NCBI RefSeq assembly: GCF_030123065.1
Contig: NZ_CP126093.1
Coordinates: 3,476,001-3,540,000, forward strand
Direction of reading: 5' to 3'
Source: Neobacillus sp. DY30
Lineage (GTDB): Bacteria; Bacillota; Bacilli; Bacillales; Cytobacillaceae
DNA length: 64,000 bases
Shown: piece after piece, positions 16,695 to 25,926 of the stretch
Layout of the letters: every line of letters starts with the position of its first letter
Position numbering within the stretch: the first letter of the stretch is position 1
The notes under the pieces: generated by a model
Told to the model about the DNA's origin: nothing
The model's database searches: none
What the model saw: only the letters and a program-made list of their open reading frames with translations
Made by a program: the position numbers and the translations under genes

Positions 16695-18509
16695 GTGGTA
16701 AATACAGTACAAAAACGCCGCAACCGCTCAGAGGTCCCACAGGAATTAACATGGAATCTTGATGCTCTCTATGTGTCAGATCACGCATGGGAAGCAGAAC
16801 TTGCTGTAATTGAAAATGAAACTGCAAAGATAGAGGGCTTTAAAGGTACGTTACATATTAGTTCAAAAGAGTTACTAGCATGCTTGATTGCTCAAGAGCA
16901 ACTGTTAATGAAAATGGTCAAAGCAGCAACATATGCAAGTTTAAAGCAATCAGCTGATGGGACTGATCCTGTCAATCAAGCTAATTCAGCCAAATTAGCT
17001 GCACTAAGGACAAAAATGACAGCTGCATTATCATTTATTCATTCTGAGATCCTCTCCCTTGAAGAAGGTACCGTAGAAAAATATCTTCAAGAGAATGCAC
17101 AACTGCAGCCTTTCCAAAAGGATTTACTCGAGCTGCTTGAGACGAAAAAACATCAGCTGACACCAGAAACGGAAGAAGTATTAGCTGCTTTAGGCGAGGT
17201 ACATGGAGCTCCATATACTATTTATAACATGGCTAAATTAGCAGATATGGAATTTTCCCCTATCATTGATCGTGAAGGGCTTGAATTACCTGTTTCATTT
17301 GCTTTATTTGAAAACCGCTATGAATTCTCTGCAGATACAGAAATGCGTAGAAGTGCCTATGACTCTTTCGTTTCTACACTAAAACAATACAAAAACACAA
17401 TTGCCGCAGCCTATTCTACTGAAGTAAAAAAGCAAGTGACTCTATCTCGTTTAAGAAACTACCAGTCAGTTGAACAAATGCTCTTAGAACCACAGCAAGT
17501 AACATTGGAAATGTACAACAACCAAATCGATATTATCTTTAAAGAGCTTGCCCCTCACATGCGCCGGTTTGCTCAGTTGAAGAAAAAGGCGCTAGGCCTT
17601 GATGTCATGAAATTTTGTGATTTAAAAGCACCATTAGACCCTGATTTTGATCCAGAAACTACTTATGAAGAAGCAAGTCAACTTATCCTTGATTCGTTAA
17701 AGGTCATGGGACCAGAATATAGCGAAATTATTGAAAAGGGTTTTAAAGAACGTTGGGTCGATCTTGTTGATAATATTGGGAAATCAACAGGTGCCTTCTG
17801 TTCAAGCCCTTATGGTGCACACCCCTATATCTTAGTAACATGGCAGGATAATATGCGCGGCTGCTTCACCCTAGCACATGAATTCGGGCACGCAGGTCAT
17901 TTTTACTTAGCAAACAAAAATCAAAGAATTATGAATGTCCGCCCTTCCCTGTATTTTATTGAAGCTCCATCCACGATGAACGAGCTTTTATTAGGACAGC
18001 ACCTGTTAGCAAATAAACAAGATAGCGAAATGCGTCGCTGGGTAGTACTTCAGCTGCTAGGAACGTATTATCATAATTTTGTTACTCATTTACTGGAAGC
18101 TGAATATCAACGCAGGGTGTATGCATTAGCTGAACACGGAAAAGCCCTCACAGCTAATACTTTATCTGATGTGACTAGAGCTGTACTTACAGAATTCTGG
18201 GGAGATACGGTGGAGATTGATGAAGGTGCTTCCTTAACTTGGATGCGCCAGCCACATTATTATATGGGCTTATATCCATACACCTATTCTGCTGGTTTAA
18301 CTGCCTCCACTGCGGTAGCGCAATTAATTCAGGAAGAAGGTCAGCCTGTTGTGGACCGCTGGCTGGAGGTACTTCGAGCTGGTGGAACGATGAAACCGCT
18401 TGAACTTCTGAAACATGCTGGTGTTGATATGACAACACCGGAACCAGTCCGTAAAGCAGTTGCTTATGTAGGTTCACTAATTGATGAACTAGAAAAATCA
18501 TACGTGTAA
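16695..18509 (+). CDS. pepF: M3 family oligoendopeptidase F
   Basis: 604 residues, full length for PepF. The zinc-protease motif HEFGHAGH is at His395-His402 (ligands His395, His399; catalytic Glu396), and the third ligand is probably Glu423 in IEAPSTMNE. GTG start at 16695 with AAGGAGGAG about 8 bp upstream. The enzyme degrades 7-17-residue peptides in the cytosol, for example peptides left by protein turnover or signalling. Monocistronic, with a strong terminator. Confidence 0.95.
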   Translation: MVNTVQKRRNRSEVPQELTWNLDALYVSDHAWEAELAVIENETAKIEGFKGTLHISSKELLACLIAQEQLLMKMVKAATYASLKQSADGTDPVNQANSAKLAALRTKMTAALSFIHSEILSLEEGTVEKYLQENAQLQPFQKDLLELLETKKHQLTPETEEVLAALGEVHGAPYTIYNMAKLADMEFSPIIDREGLELPVSFALFENRYEFSADTEMRRSAYDSFVSTLKQYKNTIAAAYSTEVKKQVTLSRLRNYQSVEQMLLEPQQVTLEMYNNQIDIIFKELAPHMRRFAQLKKKALGLDVMKFCDLKAPLDPDFDPETTYEEASQLILDSLKVMGPEYSEIIEKGFKERWVDLVDNIGKSTGAFCSSPYGAHPYILVTWQDNMRGCFTLAHEFGHAGHFYLANKNQRIMNVRPSLYFIEAPSTMNELLLGQHLLANKQDSEMRRWVVLQLLGTYYHNFVTHLLEAEYQRRVYALAEHGKALTANTLSDVTRAVLTEFWGDTVEIDEGASLTWMRQPHYYMGLYPYTYSAGLTASTAVAQLIQEEGQPVVDRWLEVLRAGGTMKPLELLKHAGVDMTTPEPVRKAVAYVGSLIDELEKSYV

Positions 18510-18510
18510 A

Positions 18511-18558
18511 AAAGTGCCTGGCACCATCTCAAATATGAGGTGCCTGGCACTTTTTTTT
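18511..18558 (+). terminator. Terminator of pepF built on a GTGCCTGGCACC repeat
   Basis: AAAGTGCCTGGCACC (18511-18525) pairs with GGTGCCTGGCACTTT (18539-18553), then U-run. Each arm is itself near-palindromic. The same design ends the RNase J gene at 57473. Confidence 0.93.
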
Positions 18559-18644
18559 ACTATTTATGAAGAGCCGCTGGTAACGACTGTAATGAATAAT
18601 AATAAAAAAAATTATACACAATATTTTTTAAAGGAGGTGTTACG

Positions 18645-19109
18645 ATGAAGCATGTAAAAGCTTTAGCCATTAAATTCGTTGCAAGTCTTGTCCTTTTGTC
18701 GCTTATCCTTGGTTTACTTTTTGACATGGCATTTAGCAATATCTTTCTCATCACACTTGTTCTAGGTGTAGCAGCCTATCTAATTGGTGATCTGCTGATT
18801 TTACCAAGAACCAATAATACCATAGCAACGATTGCGGATTTTGGTTTAGCACTTTTCATCATCTGGCTAATGAGTGAAAACCTAACGTATGGAGACAATC
18901 ATTTCTTAATGTCTTTAATTGCCGCTGTTGGCGTTGCTTTATTTGAGTATATGTTTCATAAATACGTTGCAAATAATATCGTTAAAAATAAAGGCGGACA
19001 GCAACAGCAAACAGGGCAATTACAATACCAAACAGAAGCATCTGAAGAGTTGACCCCAGTAAGACAAGATGTAAGAAGCTCACAAGAAGAAAACCAAAAG
19101 CCTCAATAA
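18645..19109 (+). CDS. yndM: YndM-like DUF2512 membrane protein
   Basis: 154 residues with four membrane segments in the first 110 residues (start MKHVKALAIKFVASLVLLSL) and a Gln/Glu-rich polar tail. This matches the DUF2512/YndM family of Bacillus, whose function is unknown. ATG preceded by AAAGGAGGTG. Monocistronic. Confidence 0.85.
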   Translation: MKHVKALAIKFVASLVLLSLILGLLFDMAFSNIFLITLVLGVAAYLIGDLLILPRTNNTIATIADFGLALFIIWLMSENLTYGDNHFLMSLIAAVGVALFEYMFHKYVANNIVKNKGGQQQQTGQLQYQTEASEELTPVRQDVRSSQEENQKPQ

Positions 19110-19115
19110 AAGGTA

Positions 19116-19156
19116 CAAGCTCCCTCTGAATCTACTGAGGGAGTTTGTGTTTTTGT
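19116..19156 (+). terminator. Terminator of yndM
   Basis: ACAAGCTCCCTC (19115-19126) pairs with GAGGGAGTTTGT (19137-19148) with one G-U type mismatch, followed by GTTTTTG. Confidence 0.85.
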
Positions 19157-19178
19157 ATAAACATATATGATTTTTTTT

Positions 19179-20963
19179 TTAATACCTAACCTTTTGAATT
19201 CTGTTATCCATTTCATAAGTGAAAGGTTTTGGCTGTGCACTAATGAAGTCTACCAATACATCTAAGTCAACAGGTCCTATTTCTTTATTTTGTGCTTTTG
19301 TAAATACTGTAAAACCATCTCCACCACCTGCTAGGAAAATGTTTGCTGCTACAGTATAGGTTTTATTCAGATCGATTTGAGTGCCATCTGGCATCAGAAT
19401 ATTTACAACCCTCTGTCCAATCGGAGCATTTCCATCCCAAGTGTAGGTGAAACCGGAAATTTGAAGGATTGTTGTTTTTGCTCCCCACTGTTGATTCAGC
19501 ACGTCACGTATTTGCTGTCCTGTCATGGTCATTTTCACCATATCATTATTAAACGGTTGAACGGTGTATACTTCTCCCCATGTAATGTCCCCTGGATTAA
19601 TGTCAGCTCGAATACCGCCCGGATTCATAAAGGCTATGTCAGTATTCAATGCCTGTCTTTGAGCATCGGCTATTAAGTCACCTAGTATCGATTCGCCATT
19701 TTCATTACGAAGCGCTGTTAAATTAACTGAAGTGGTTCCGATTACCCTGTTCACAATCGGTTCAACGGTCGCTTCGTATTTTGATATCATCTCAGCGATT
19801 TCCTGATCTGGTTCAATGCCCGCTTGAAAAGTTGTAATGATTTCTGCTCTCTTGGAGACGATATCTTTCGTCTTTGGGTCAATTTCAATATCGACATCTG
19901 AAAATGCAGTACCATATGAATAGGATTGAACAACTAGTTTATTATCAATTAGGGCATTCATATAAGCGTGATTATGGCCGCCAAAAATGATATCTACTTC
20001 ATCATCGATCTTATTAGCCATATCAACTAGCATTCCAGTTGGATTTTCACCTTTCACACCCGAAGTACCTGGATTGTGTGCCAATACAACGATAGAGCGA
20101 ACTCCTTGCTTTTTCAATTCTGCAGCATAACGGTTAATAGCTTCCACTTCATCAGAAAAGGTTAATCCGGCAACTCCGCTTGGGACAACAATCGTCGGTG
20201 TCTCAGTCGTTACAACACCGATAAAACCAATTTCCATCCCATTTACTTTAAGAATTTCATAGGGCGGTAAAATGGATTCACCGGTTTTTTGATTGATGAC
20301 ATTGGCTGCCAGCCAAGGGAAATCGGCTCCAGCAAAATTTCCGGTTTCTTCATGCGGCCCGCCATTGATTAGACGAAGTAACTCTTTAGCTCCCTCATCA
20401 AATTCATGATTTCCTACTGTTCCAATATCAAAGCCGAGTTTGTTCAAAACCTCTACTGCTGGCTCATCCTGTAAAAGGGCTGAAGCAGGAGGACTTGCCC
20501 CGACCATATCCCCAGCTTGTACAAGAAGCGTGTTCTTATTCTCTGCTTCCCTTTGTTTTAAATAAGCTGCTAAATAATCTGCTCTGCCTGCTGGTTTTCC
20601 GCCAACATTACGCGTTACATTAATTTGTCCGTGTAAATCGTTAATTCCCAGGAGTTGAACCTGTATATAACGGTTATTTGCAGCAGGCGGTTTTTCCTTT
20701 TTCTGTTTTGTTTCTGGACGATTGGAAATATGACCATGATATTCTTCTGATAACCCTTGGTCATTTCCTACGTTTTGATTGGGACTAACATTACCTCCAT
20801 TGTTTTGCGAGGTAGCTATAGGATTGAAATTGTTGGTATTGTCGGCTACTTGTCTTGGGTGTCGGTTATTTGCTTGGTTTCCATCCGAAGCATTTTGGTT
20901 ACCCGCACAACCCATTAAACTAATCGTAAGCAGAAATACAAGCATCTTATAAATCCATTGCAT
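19179..20963 (-). CDS. 5'-nucleotidase/2',3'-cyclic phosphodiesterase lipoprotein (UshA/YfkN type)
   Basis: 594 residues from the ATG at 20963, which sits 8 bp after AGGAGG (an upstream in-frame start lacks a site). A type II signal peptide (MQWIYKMLVFLLTISLMGC) puts it on the outer face of the membrane, followed by a low-complexity Asn/Gln linker to about 85. The metallophosphatase domain shows GINDLHGQ, QAGDMVGASPP, GNHEFDEG and GGHNHAYM metal motifs; the C-terminal 5'-nucleotidase domain has NPGGIRADI and AGGGDGF substrate motifs. Likely scavenges phosphate and nucleosides from extracellular nucleotides. Confidence 0.93.
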   Translation of the reverse strand: MQWIYKMLVFLLTISLMGCAGNQNASDGNQANNRHPRQVADNTNNFNPIATSQNNGGNVSPNQNVGNDQGLSEEYHGHISNRPETKQKKEKPPAANNRYIQVQLLGINDLHGQINVTRNVGGKPAGRADYLAAYLKQREAENKNTLLVQAGDMVGASPPASALLQDEPAVEVLNKLGFDIGTVGNHEFDEGAKELLRLINGGPHEETGNFAGADFPWLAANVINQKTGESILPPYEILKVNGMEIGFIGVVTTETPTIVVPSGVAGLTFSDEVEAINRYAAELKKQGVRSIVVLAHNPGTSGVKGENPTGMLVDMANKIDDEVDIIFGGHNHAYMNALIDNKLVVQSYSYGTAFSDVDIEIDPKTKDIVSKRAEIITTFQAGIEPDQEIAEMISKYEATVEPIVNRVIGTTSVNLTALRNENGESILGDLIADAQRQALNTDIAFMNPGGIRADINPGDITWGEVYTVQPFNNDMVKMTMTGQQIRDVLNQQWGAKTTILQISGFTYTWDGNAPIGQRVVNILMPDGTQIDLNKTYTVAANIFLAGGGDGFTVFTKAQNKEIGPVDLDVLVDFISAQPKPFTYEMDNRIQKVRY

Positions 20964-21080
20964 AAAATTCCTCCTAGGTTTTTCTATAAACATTGGTATT
21001 TTTTGCTTTAAAACAAGGATTATTCAGATTGACCATTTCTAAAAGTAGTTATTATTGATGTCTTGAAGGCTTAGAAACAC

Positions 21081-21124
21081 AAAAAACCACGATGAAGAGT
21101 AAACCTTTTCATCGTGGTTTTTTG
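21081..21124. terminator. Strong bidirectional-looking terminator downstream of the DUF1259 gene
   Basis: AAAAAACCACGATGAA (21081-21096) pairs with TTTCATCGTGGTTTTTT (21107-21123). It closes the minus-strand DUF1259 gene. Confidence 0.9.
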
Positions 21125-21191
21125 TTGTTATAAATTTAATTCAGCACCATTAATGTATATTTCAGTGTCAGTAATAGGATTAGATGGCTAG

Positions 21192-22070
21192 TTATGATTT
21201 ATTTGGTTTAACTTCTCTTGTGGTTAAAACCGATAGTGCGTCCCTTACATCCAGAGCAAATTCGATAGGTCGATCGATTTTTTCAAAATGAATGTACATT
21301 AACCTTGGATTATCAAAAAGCCAGTGGTTATGAAATGCTGTAACAATAATATTATGTTCACGAAGAATACTGATAAAAGGGTTCAGTTCTTCTTGGAGAA
21401 TAACTGTTTCACCACTGCAAAGTGCCCGTCCGTCTGAGGAAAGCGATTCAAACACAAACATTTGCGGTAAGGCAAGAAATGATCGCGTTCTTCTGCCAAG
21501 TATACGCGCCATAATATTAGTCCGTGAGTTCATCACTGTACAAACCCCATTTTCAAATGTGCTCATACCACCGAGAATCTCATGAAACTCCTCGCACAAT
21601 TCTTCTGCCCTTCTATTGGTGGCCTGTCTAGTCCGGTTCGAACGGCCGATATTTCGTGTAGTCAGTACCTCAAGGGCATCTGCAACCTTACTAGCAAAGT
21701 CTAGCGGCTCATCGATGGATTCAAAATGAATATACATTAAACGAGGCTCTTCAAAAAGCCAGTGGTTATGCAAGGCAGTTACGATAATACCCTCCTCGCG
21801 CAGCCTCGTAATAAAAGGATTAATCTCCTCCTGTAAAATAACGGTTTCTCCCAGACATAATGCTCTGCCGTCACTTCCCATATTCTCAAAAGAAAATGCT
21901 TGTGGAACAAACATAAAAGACTCAGCCCGGCGGCCTAAAACCACAGGATGGATATTTGTCCTGGACCTCGTTGCTGTACATACTCCATTAATTACAGTAG
22001 GAGTTGCACCAAGTATTCTAGCGAACTCTTGACATAGATCACTTGGCTCCATATTATTCATATTGTGCAA
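21192..22070 (-). CDS. Tandem DUF1259 (LppY/LpqO) protein
   Basis: 292 residues made of two copies of the DUF1259 domain, about 9-137 and 155-285. Both copies share LCxEFxxILG, ENMGSDGRALC/ESLSSDGRALC, ETVILQEE(I/L)NPFI, ALHNHWLF/AFHNHWLF and RLMYIHFE. The repeated H-N-H near the end of each copy could be a metal or active site. No signal peptide, unlike the LppY/LpqO mycobacterial lipoproteins, so it seems cytosolic. Function of the family is unknown. Monocistronic. Confidence 0.85.
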   Translation of the reverse strand: MHNMNNMEPSDLCQEFARILGATPTVINGVCTATRSRTNIHPVVLGRRAESFMFVPQAFSFENMGSDGRALCLGETVILQEEINPFITRLREEGIIVTALHNHWLFEEPRLMYIHFESIDEPLDFASKVADALEVLTTRNIGRSNRTRQATNRRAEELCEEFHEILGGMSTFENGVCTVMNSRTNIMARILGRRTRSFLALPQMFVFESLSSDGRALCSGETVILQEELNPFISILREHNIIVTAFHNHWLFDNPRLMYIHFEKIDRPIEFALDVRDALSVLTTREVKPNKS

Positions 22071-22189
22071 AACGAATCATCTCCTGATAAAATTTCTCTC
22101 GAGATAAGCTATTCCAAATGAAAATTTTGGACAGGGCTGGGACCTAGTTTAAATAAAGTTCACACCAATGAGGCACATCTATTAAGCAA

Positions 22190-22219
22190 AAAGAAAAGAC
22201 GTGGGGTTTAGACACGTCT
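22190..22219 (-). terminator. Terminator of the VanW gene
   Basis: AGACGTG (22197-22203) pairs with CACGTCT (22213-22219); on the minus strand the stem is followed by TTTTCTTTTTG. Confidence 0.8.
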
Positions 22220-22232
22220 ATCTAGGTTATAT

Positions 22233-23279
22233 TTATCTCTTTTGAAGTAAGGATTGGTAGGCTGCTGACGTTCTCATCTCAACAGTTAGGGTTCCATTCG
22301 GATTATATATTGCTTTAACTAATAACGGCACACCAGCAGTGTTCTTAAATTGAAAATCTTTTCCGCCATATGAAACCGTCGCATCCCGCCCTACAGGTAC
22401 ATACCCCACTGTTAGAGAATGATGGTGCCATTCCACATATTCAACAGCTAGTTGATCAACTGCATTAAACAAGGTAGAAGATGTTTGACAAATACCACCG
22501 CCGATTCCCATGACCAATTGCTTATTTACAATCTCCTGGGCAGGCTGGTATCCATGTGCTGCATCACTTGGTCCAACCGTATGGTTAAAGGAGAAAATAT
22601 CTCCCGTTCCAACAATCACATTATCAATTGCTTGTGCTGACAATTCAATGTTTCTATTTCTCCCTGTTATACTAGGATTAAATTTTGTTGTATATGCCGC
22701 TACGACCACTTCTGATAAATGGGCAGTATCCTCTGGCTTATAGCCGCTTTCAGTCACATAGATTGGCAGGAAAACCTCTCCTCCATCTACTGAAGCCTCA
22801 ATAATTTTATTAACCAGTTCCGCTTCTTCCAGAATGACTCTTGGCTTCCCTTTGATGATCTGACCATTGGCATCAATTTTATCTAGGACCATCTTCGTGT
22901 CATATCCAGGAGTCAAATCTGTTCCTCTTGCTAAATCTCTAGCCCATTTTTCAAGCTCTTGCTTATATTTATCATTATCTATACCATATCCCATTTCAAC
23001 AGGAATAAGGCTTTTAATAATGTTTTTTGAATTTGGATCCAATACATTAACTACTTTAGGCTTTTTAGCTTCTTCCTCTGCTTTTCGTTTTGCTTCCGCT
23101 TCTGCCGCTGCTTTCCTTGCCGCTTCCTCTGCAGCCTTTTGCTCTTCAAGCTTCTTTTCGAGTTCTGTTACTTTGTTCTCCAGTTCTGCTTCCTTACCAT
23201 TCGTTTTTTCTGCGCATCCCACTAACCCTAGTAAACTACCAGCTAATATGAATGAAATCGCCCAGGCCCGTATAGACAT
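22233..23279 (-). CDS. VanW family lipoprotein with N-terminal coiled coil
   Basis: 348 residues. A lipoprotein signal (ILAGSLLGLVGC, Cys22) is followed by a Lys/Glu/Ala coiled coil (about 30-75) and a VanW domain (about 180-345) with GDIFSFNHTVGPS, GGGICQTSSTLFNA and LTVGYVPVGRDATVSYGG. VanW-domain proteins occur in glycopeptide-resistance clusters and in spore/cell-envelope proteins such as YoaR; their reaction is unknown. No other van genes are nearby, so resistance is not implied. Confidence 0.88.
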   Translation of the reverse strand: MSIRAWAISFILAGSLLGLVGCAEKTNGKEAELENKVTELEKKLEEQKAAEEAARKAAAEAEAKRKAEEEAKKPKVVNVLDPNSKNIIKSLIPVEMGYGIDNDKYKQELEKWARDLARGTDLTPGYDTKMVLDKIDANGQIIKGKPRVILEEAELVNKIIEASVDGGEVFLPIYVTESGYKPEDTAHLSEVVVAAYTTKFNPSITGRNRNIELSAQAIDNVIVGTGDIFSFNHTVGPSDAAHGYQPAQEIVNKQLVMGIGGGICQTSSTLFNAVDQLAVEYVEWHHHSLTVGYVPVGRDATVSYGGKDFQFKNTAGVPLLVKAIYNPNGTLTVEMRTSAAYQSLLQKR

Positions 23280-23370
23280 TTACTTCTCCTCTTTTCCCCC
23301 AAATCTCTTCATTTCCCACGCAGCACTTCCAAATATTCAGAAAAAGGTTTTGCTTTCATTCTCCTAATCT

Positions 23371-23420
23371 ATTCCGCTTTCCGCTACAAAATTCCTGCAA
23401 ATACCCCAAATAATTTCCTG
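23371..23420. repeat. Degenerate intergenic repeat (array C) with motif CCGCTACAAAATTCCTGC
   Basis: The stretch holds CCGCTACAAAATTCCTGC (23380-23397) and a second TTCCTG 23 bp on (23414-23419). The first closely matches CCGCAACTAATTCCTGC at 49415-49431 in array B. It lies 3' of the tag gene (minus strand). Confidence 0.45.
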
Positions 23421-23472
23421 AAATTGGATTCATCATATTAGACGGTCTTCATCCAAATTGGTTACGAAACTT

Positions 23473-24045
23473 TTATGTATTTTTGTCATGCCTATTGTGT
23501 TTGCAAATACATGATTCTACATGATCATTTACCATTCCTGTCGCCTGCATAAAGGCATAACAAATGGTCGACCCTACAAATTTAAATCCGCGTTTCTTCA
23601 GATCCTTACTTAATCGATCACTTATATTCGTCGTAACTGGAACTTCTGATAAATCTCTAAAGTGATTAATAATCGGCTTCCCACCTACAAAAGACCAAAT
23701 ATACTTGCTAAAGGAACCAAATTCTTCCTTTACCTTCAAAAACGCCTTTGCATTTGTAATAACTGCATTGACTTTGAGTTTATTTCGTACAATACCTTCG
23801 TTCTGCAGGAGTTCTTCAATCTTCTTTTCATCGTAGGAAATGATAATATTGGGGTCAAAATGGTCAAATGCTATTCGATAATTTTCTCTTTTTTTTAGAA
23901 TTGTGTACCAGCTTAGCCCTGCTTGAGCTCCCTCTAAATTCAAATATTCAAATAGTAATGTATCGTCGTACACAGGCACGCCCCATTCACGATCATGATA
24001 ATCAATATAAAGGGGATCCTGATTTACCCATCCGCATCTATTCAT
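23473..24045 (-). CDS. tag: DNA-3-methyladenine glycosylase I
   Basis: 190 residues. Base-excision repair enzyme that removes 3-methyladenine. The four zinc ligands of the Tag family are at exactly the known spacing: Cys4, His17, His175, Cys179. WYTILKKRENYRIAFDHFDP and FVGSTICYAFMQATGMVNDH are typical. It begins 22 bp after the acyltransferase gene and may be co-transcribed with it. Confidence 0.96.
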   Translation of the reverse strand: MNRCGWVNQDPLYIDYHDREWGVPVYDDTLLFEYLNLEGAQAGLSWYTILKKRENYRIAFDHFDPNIIISYDEKKIEELLQNEGIVRNKLKVNAVITNAKAFLKVKEEFGSFSKYIWSFVGGKPIINHFRDLSEVPVTTNISDRLSKDLKKRGFKFVGSTICYAFMQATGMVNDHVESCICKHNRHDKNT

Positions 24046-24067
24046 TGCACATTCCTCCTAAATAATT

Positions 24068-25201
24068 TCATTTTAAATCAATGGAAGTTATTGGTTCAAT
24101 GCTACGTCCTTCCCTTTTGCCCTTCATCCCAAATAGAATTCGGATGAAGGAAATCCTTGAAATGAGAAAATGGTAGATGGTCATTATGATAACAAAAGCA
24201 AGGGTTAGAAGAAAAACTAGCTTTACTTGTATTGAAGAGGCAACATCTGCAATCATAAACCCTAATGTTACAATTACCGGCTGATGAAGTACATAAAATG
24301 GCATAGACGCTTGGTTCCCATACTTCAGCCATTTATTGGAGAAAGATAACTTTTTGTCAGCCAAGGTAAAAATTACGACCAGCCAGCTCCAGCAGTTTAA
24401 AGCTTTAACAGCTGCTAGGAGGATGGATATCCCCTTACCTGACGCAGGCATACCTGTCATGAATCCATACACAAAAAGTATAGTGGTAAAAATGGCTATG
24501 GTCATCGTCATTGGAAGTATCCTTTTAGCCATAGACTTAAAGGATGCTTGTGTGAAGAAATAAAAACCATAAAGAAAAATGACCAGATAAAAACTAATAT
24601 CCCAGCCTCCTAGGTTTACCACATCTACCAGAACGGATACGATCATCAAAGGCAGGGTTAAAACTATTAGATGAAATGGTTTAATCTCTTTTGTTACGGA
24701 AGGTTTCTTTCTCAAAAACACAGGCAGAGTAATGAAACTAAAGACCAGCAGGACCAAAAGATACCATAAATGCAATCCTACAAATGCAAAATTTCCTGAC
24801 CCGCCGATGTCGAGATAAACTCCATCAAAATACTTCGGAAACCATGAAAAAAACGAACCAGAAAACTGTCCGTGACTTACACGTTCCATATAGATTTGAG
24901 GAGGAGTTAGGATCATAACACCAAATAATAGTGGTACTCCAAGCCTAGCTAATCTTTCCTTTATATATTGTTTGCCACTCCTTTTCTGTAGAGCATAGTA
25001 CGTATTGATTCCTGATACTGCGAAAAAGACAGGCATTAACCAACTACTCATAAATAAAGAAATGGCCGTAATGTAAGTCGGGTCAGTCTCATTATTTTTA
25101 ACATGCCAAGCCCATGGATTAAAAAACATAAAACAGTGGTAAATAAAAACGGCAAGCGTTGCTAAAACACGAATCCAATCTAAATCATATTGTCTTTTCA
25201 T
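24068..25201 (-). CDS. Acyltransferase 3 family membrane protein
   Basis: 377 residues with about 10 membrane segments. It has the family N-terminus (DLDWIRVLATLAVFIYHCFM, with the conserved R and H around 10-22) and the WLMPVFFAVSGINTYYAL segment. Such proteins O-acylate or succinylate sugars or envelope glycans, or act as uncharacterised acyltransferases. No polysaccharide genes are adjacent, so the acceptor is unknown. Confidence 0.83.
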   Translation of the reverse strand: MKRQYDLDWIRVLATLAVFIYHCFMFFNPWAWHVKNNETDPTYITAISLFMSSWLMPVFFAVSGINTYYALQKRSGKQYIKERLARLGVPLLFGVMILTPPQIYMERVSHGQFSGSFFSWFPKYFDGVYLDIGGSGNFAFVGLHLWYLLVLLVFSFITLPVFLRKKPSVTKEIKPFHLIVLTLPLMIVSVLVDVVNLGGWDISFYLVIFLYGFYFFTQASFKSMAKRILPMTMTIAIFTTILFVYGFMTGMPASGKGISILLAAVKALNCWSWLVVIFTLADKKLSFSNKWLKYGNQASMPFYVLHQPVIVTLGFMIADVASSIQVKLVFLLTLAFVIIMTIYHFLISRISFIRILFGMKGKREGRSIEPITSIDLK

Positions 25202-25449
25202 TTATAGTCTTTTCTCCTTCAAAAATAGTAAATACTTATTTAACCGGTACTATTTTACTACATAAAAATAATAGTAAATGTCGAAATATGGAATTCTTTC
25301 CAAATAACCAGTCGAATTTAGCTCAAAATAAAAACATCGAAAAAATTTCTATGGAAATGTAACGGTTTCATTGACATAGGACATTCGTACAAGCAATTAA
25401 TCCTCTAGAAAATAAGATACATAAATTAAGTTTTTTTTGGAGGATATAT

Positions 25450-25875
25450 ATGGAAAATAATCAACTGTTTTTTGCGATATTAGAAGGTTCAGAAGAGGTT
25501 CCACCTGTTCGAACAGATGCTTTTGGGTTTGCAAAATTTAAAGTTAGCACAGATGAAAGAAGGATCGGATATCGACTAACTGTAAAAAATCTTAATAATT
25601 TTACTCAAGCTCATATTCACATAGGAAGAAGAGGTGTAAACGGTCCTGTTGTCGTCTTTCTATTTGGTCCTGCTGACCCTAGTATAAGTGTAAAAAAAGG
25701 AGTCGTTGAAGGAATCATTACAGCAGATGATCTTGTTGGTCCACTTATGGGACAATCACTTTCAGATTTGATAGAACTTATGAGAGATGGTAAAACATAT
25801 GTCAATGCTCATACAGTCCAAAATCCTGACGGAGAAATCCGTGGACAAATTAAACAGTTTAACAACCATTGCTAA
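25450..25875 (+). CDS. CHRD domain protein
   Basis: 141 residues covering one whole CHRD (chordin-type) domain: AILEGSEEVPPV, then FTQAHIHIGRRGVNGPVVVF and YVNAHTVQNPDGEIRGQI. Many bacterial CHRD proteins are secreted, but there is no signal peptide here, as is common in Bacillus versions. Function unknown. The ATG follows TTTGGAGGATATAT. TTGACA at 25371 could be a -35 element, but I see no good -10. Confidence 0.88.
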   Translation: MENNQLFFAILEGSEEVPPVRTDAFGFAKFKVSTDERRIGYRLTVKNLNNFTQAHIHIGRRGVNGPVVVFLFGPADPSISVKKGVVEGIITADDLVGPLMGQSLSDLIELMRDGKTYVNAHTVQNPDGEIRGQIKQFNNHC

Positions 25876-25896
25876 TTAAAACAGGAATAAAAGCTA

Positions 25897-25925
25897 AACA
25901 GCCATCAAACGATGGCTGTTCATAT
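25897..25925. terminator. Bidirectional terminator between CHRD gene and PTS operon
   Basis: AACAGCCATC (25897-25906) pairs with GATGGCTGTT (25911-25920) around AAAC; U-rich on both sides in the two reading directions. Confidence 0.85.
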
Positions 25926-25926
25926 T

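Noticed and set aside
22233..23279. Vancomycin-resistance gene
   Set aside because: A VanW domain alone does not give resistance; no vanHAX-type ligase, dehydrogenase or dipeptidase, nor VanRS, is nearby.
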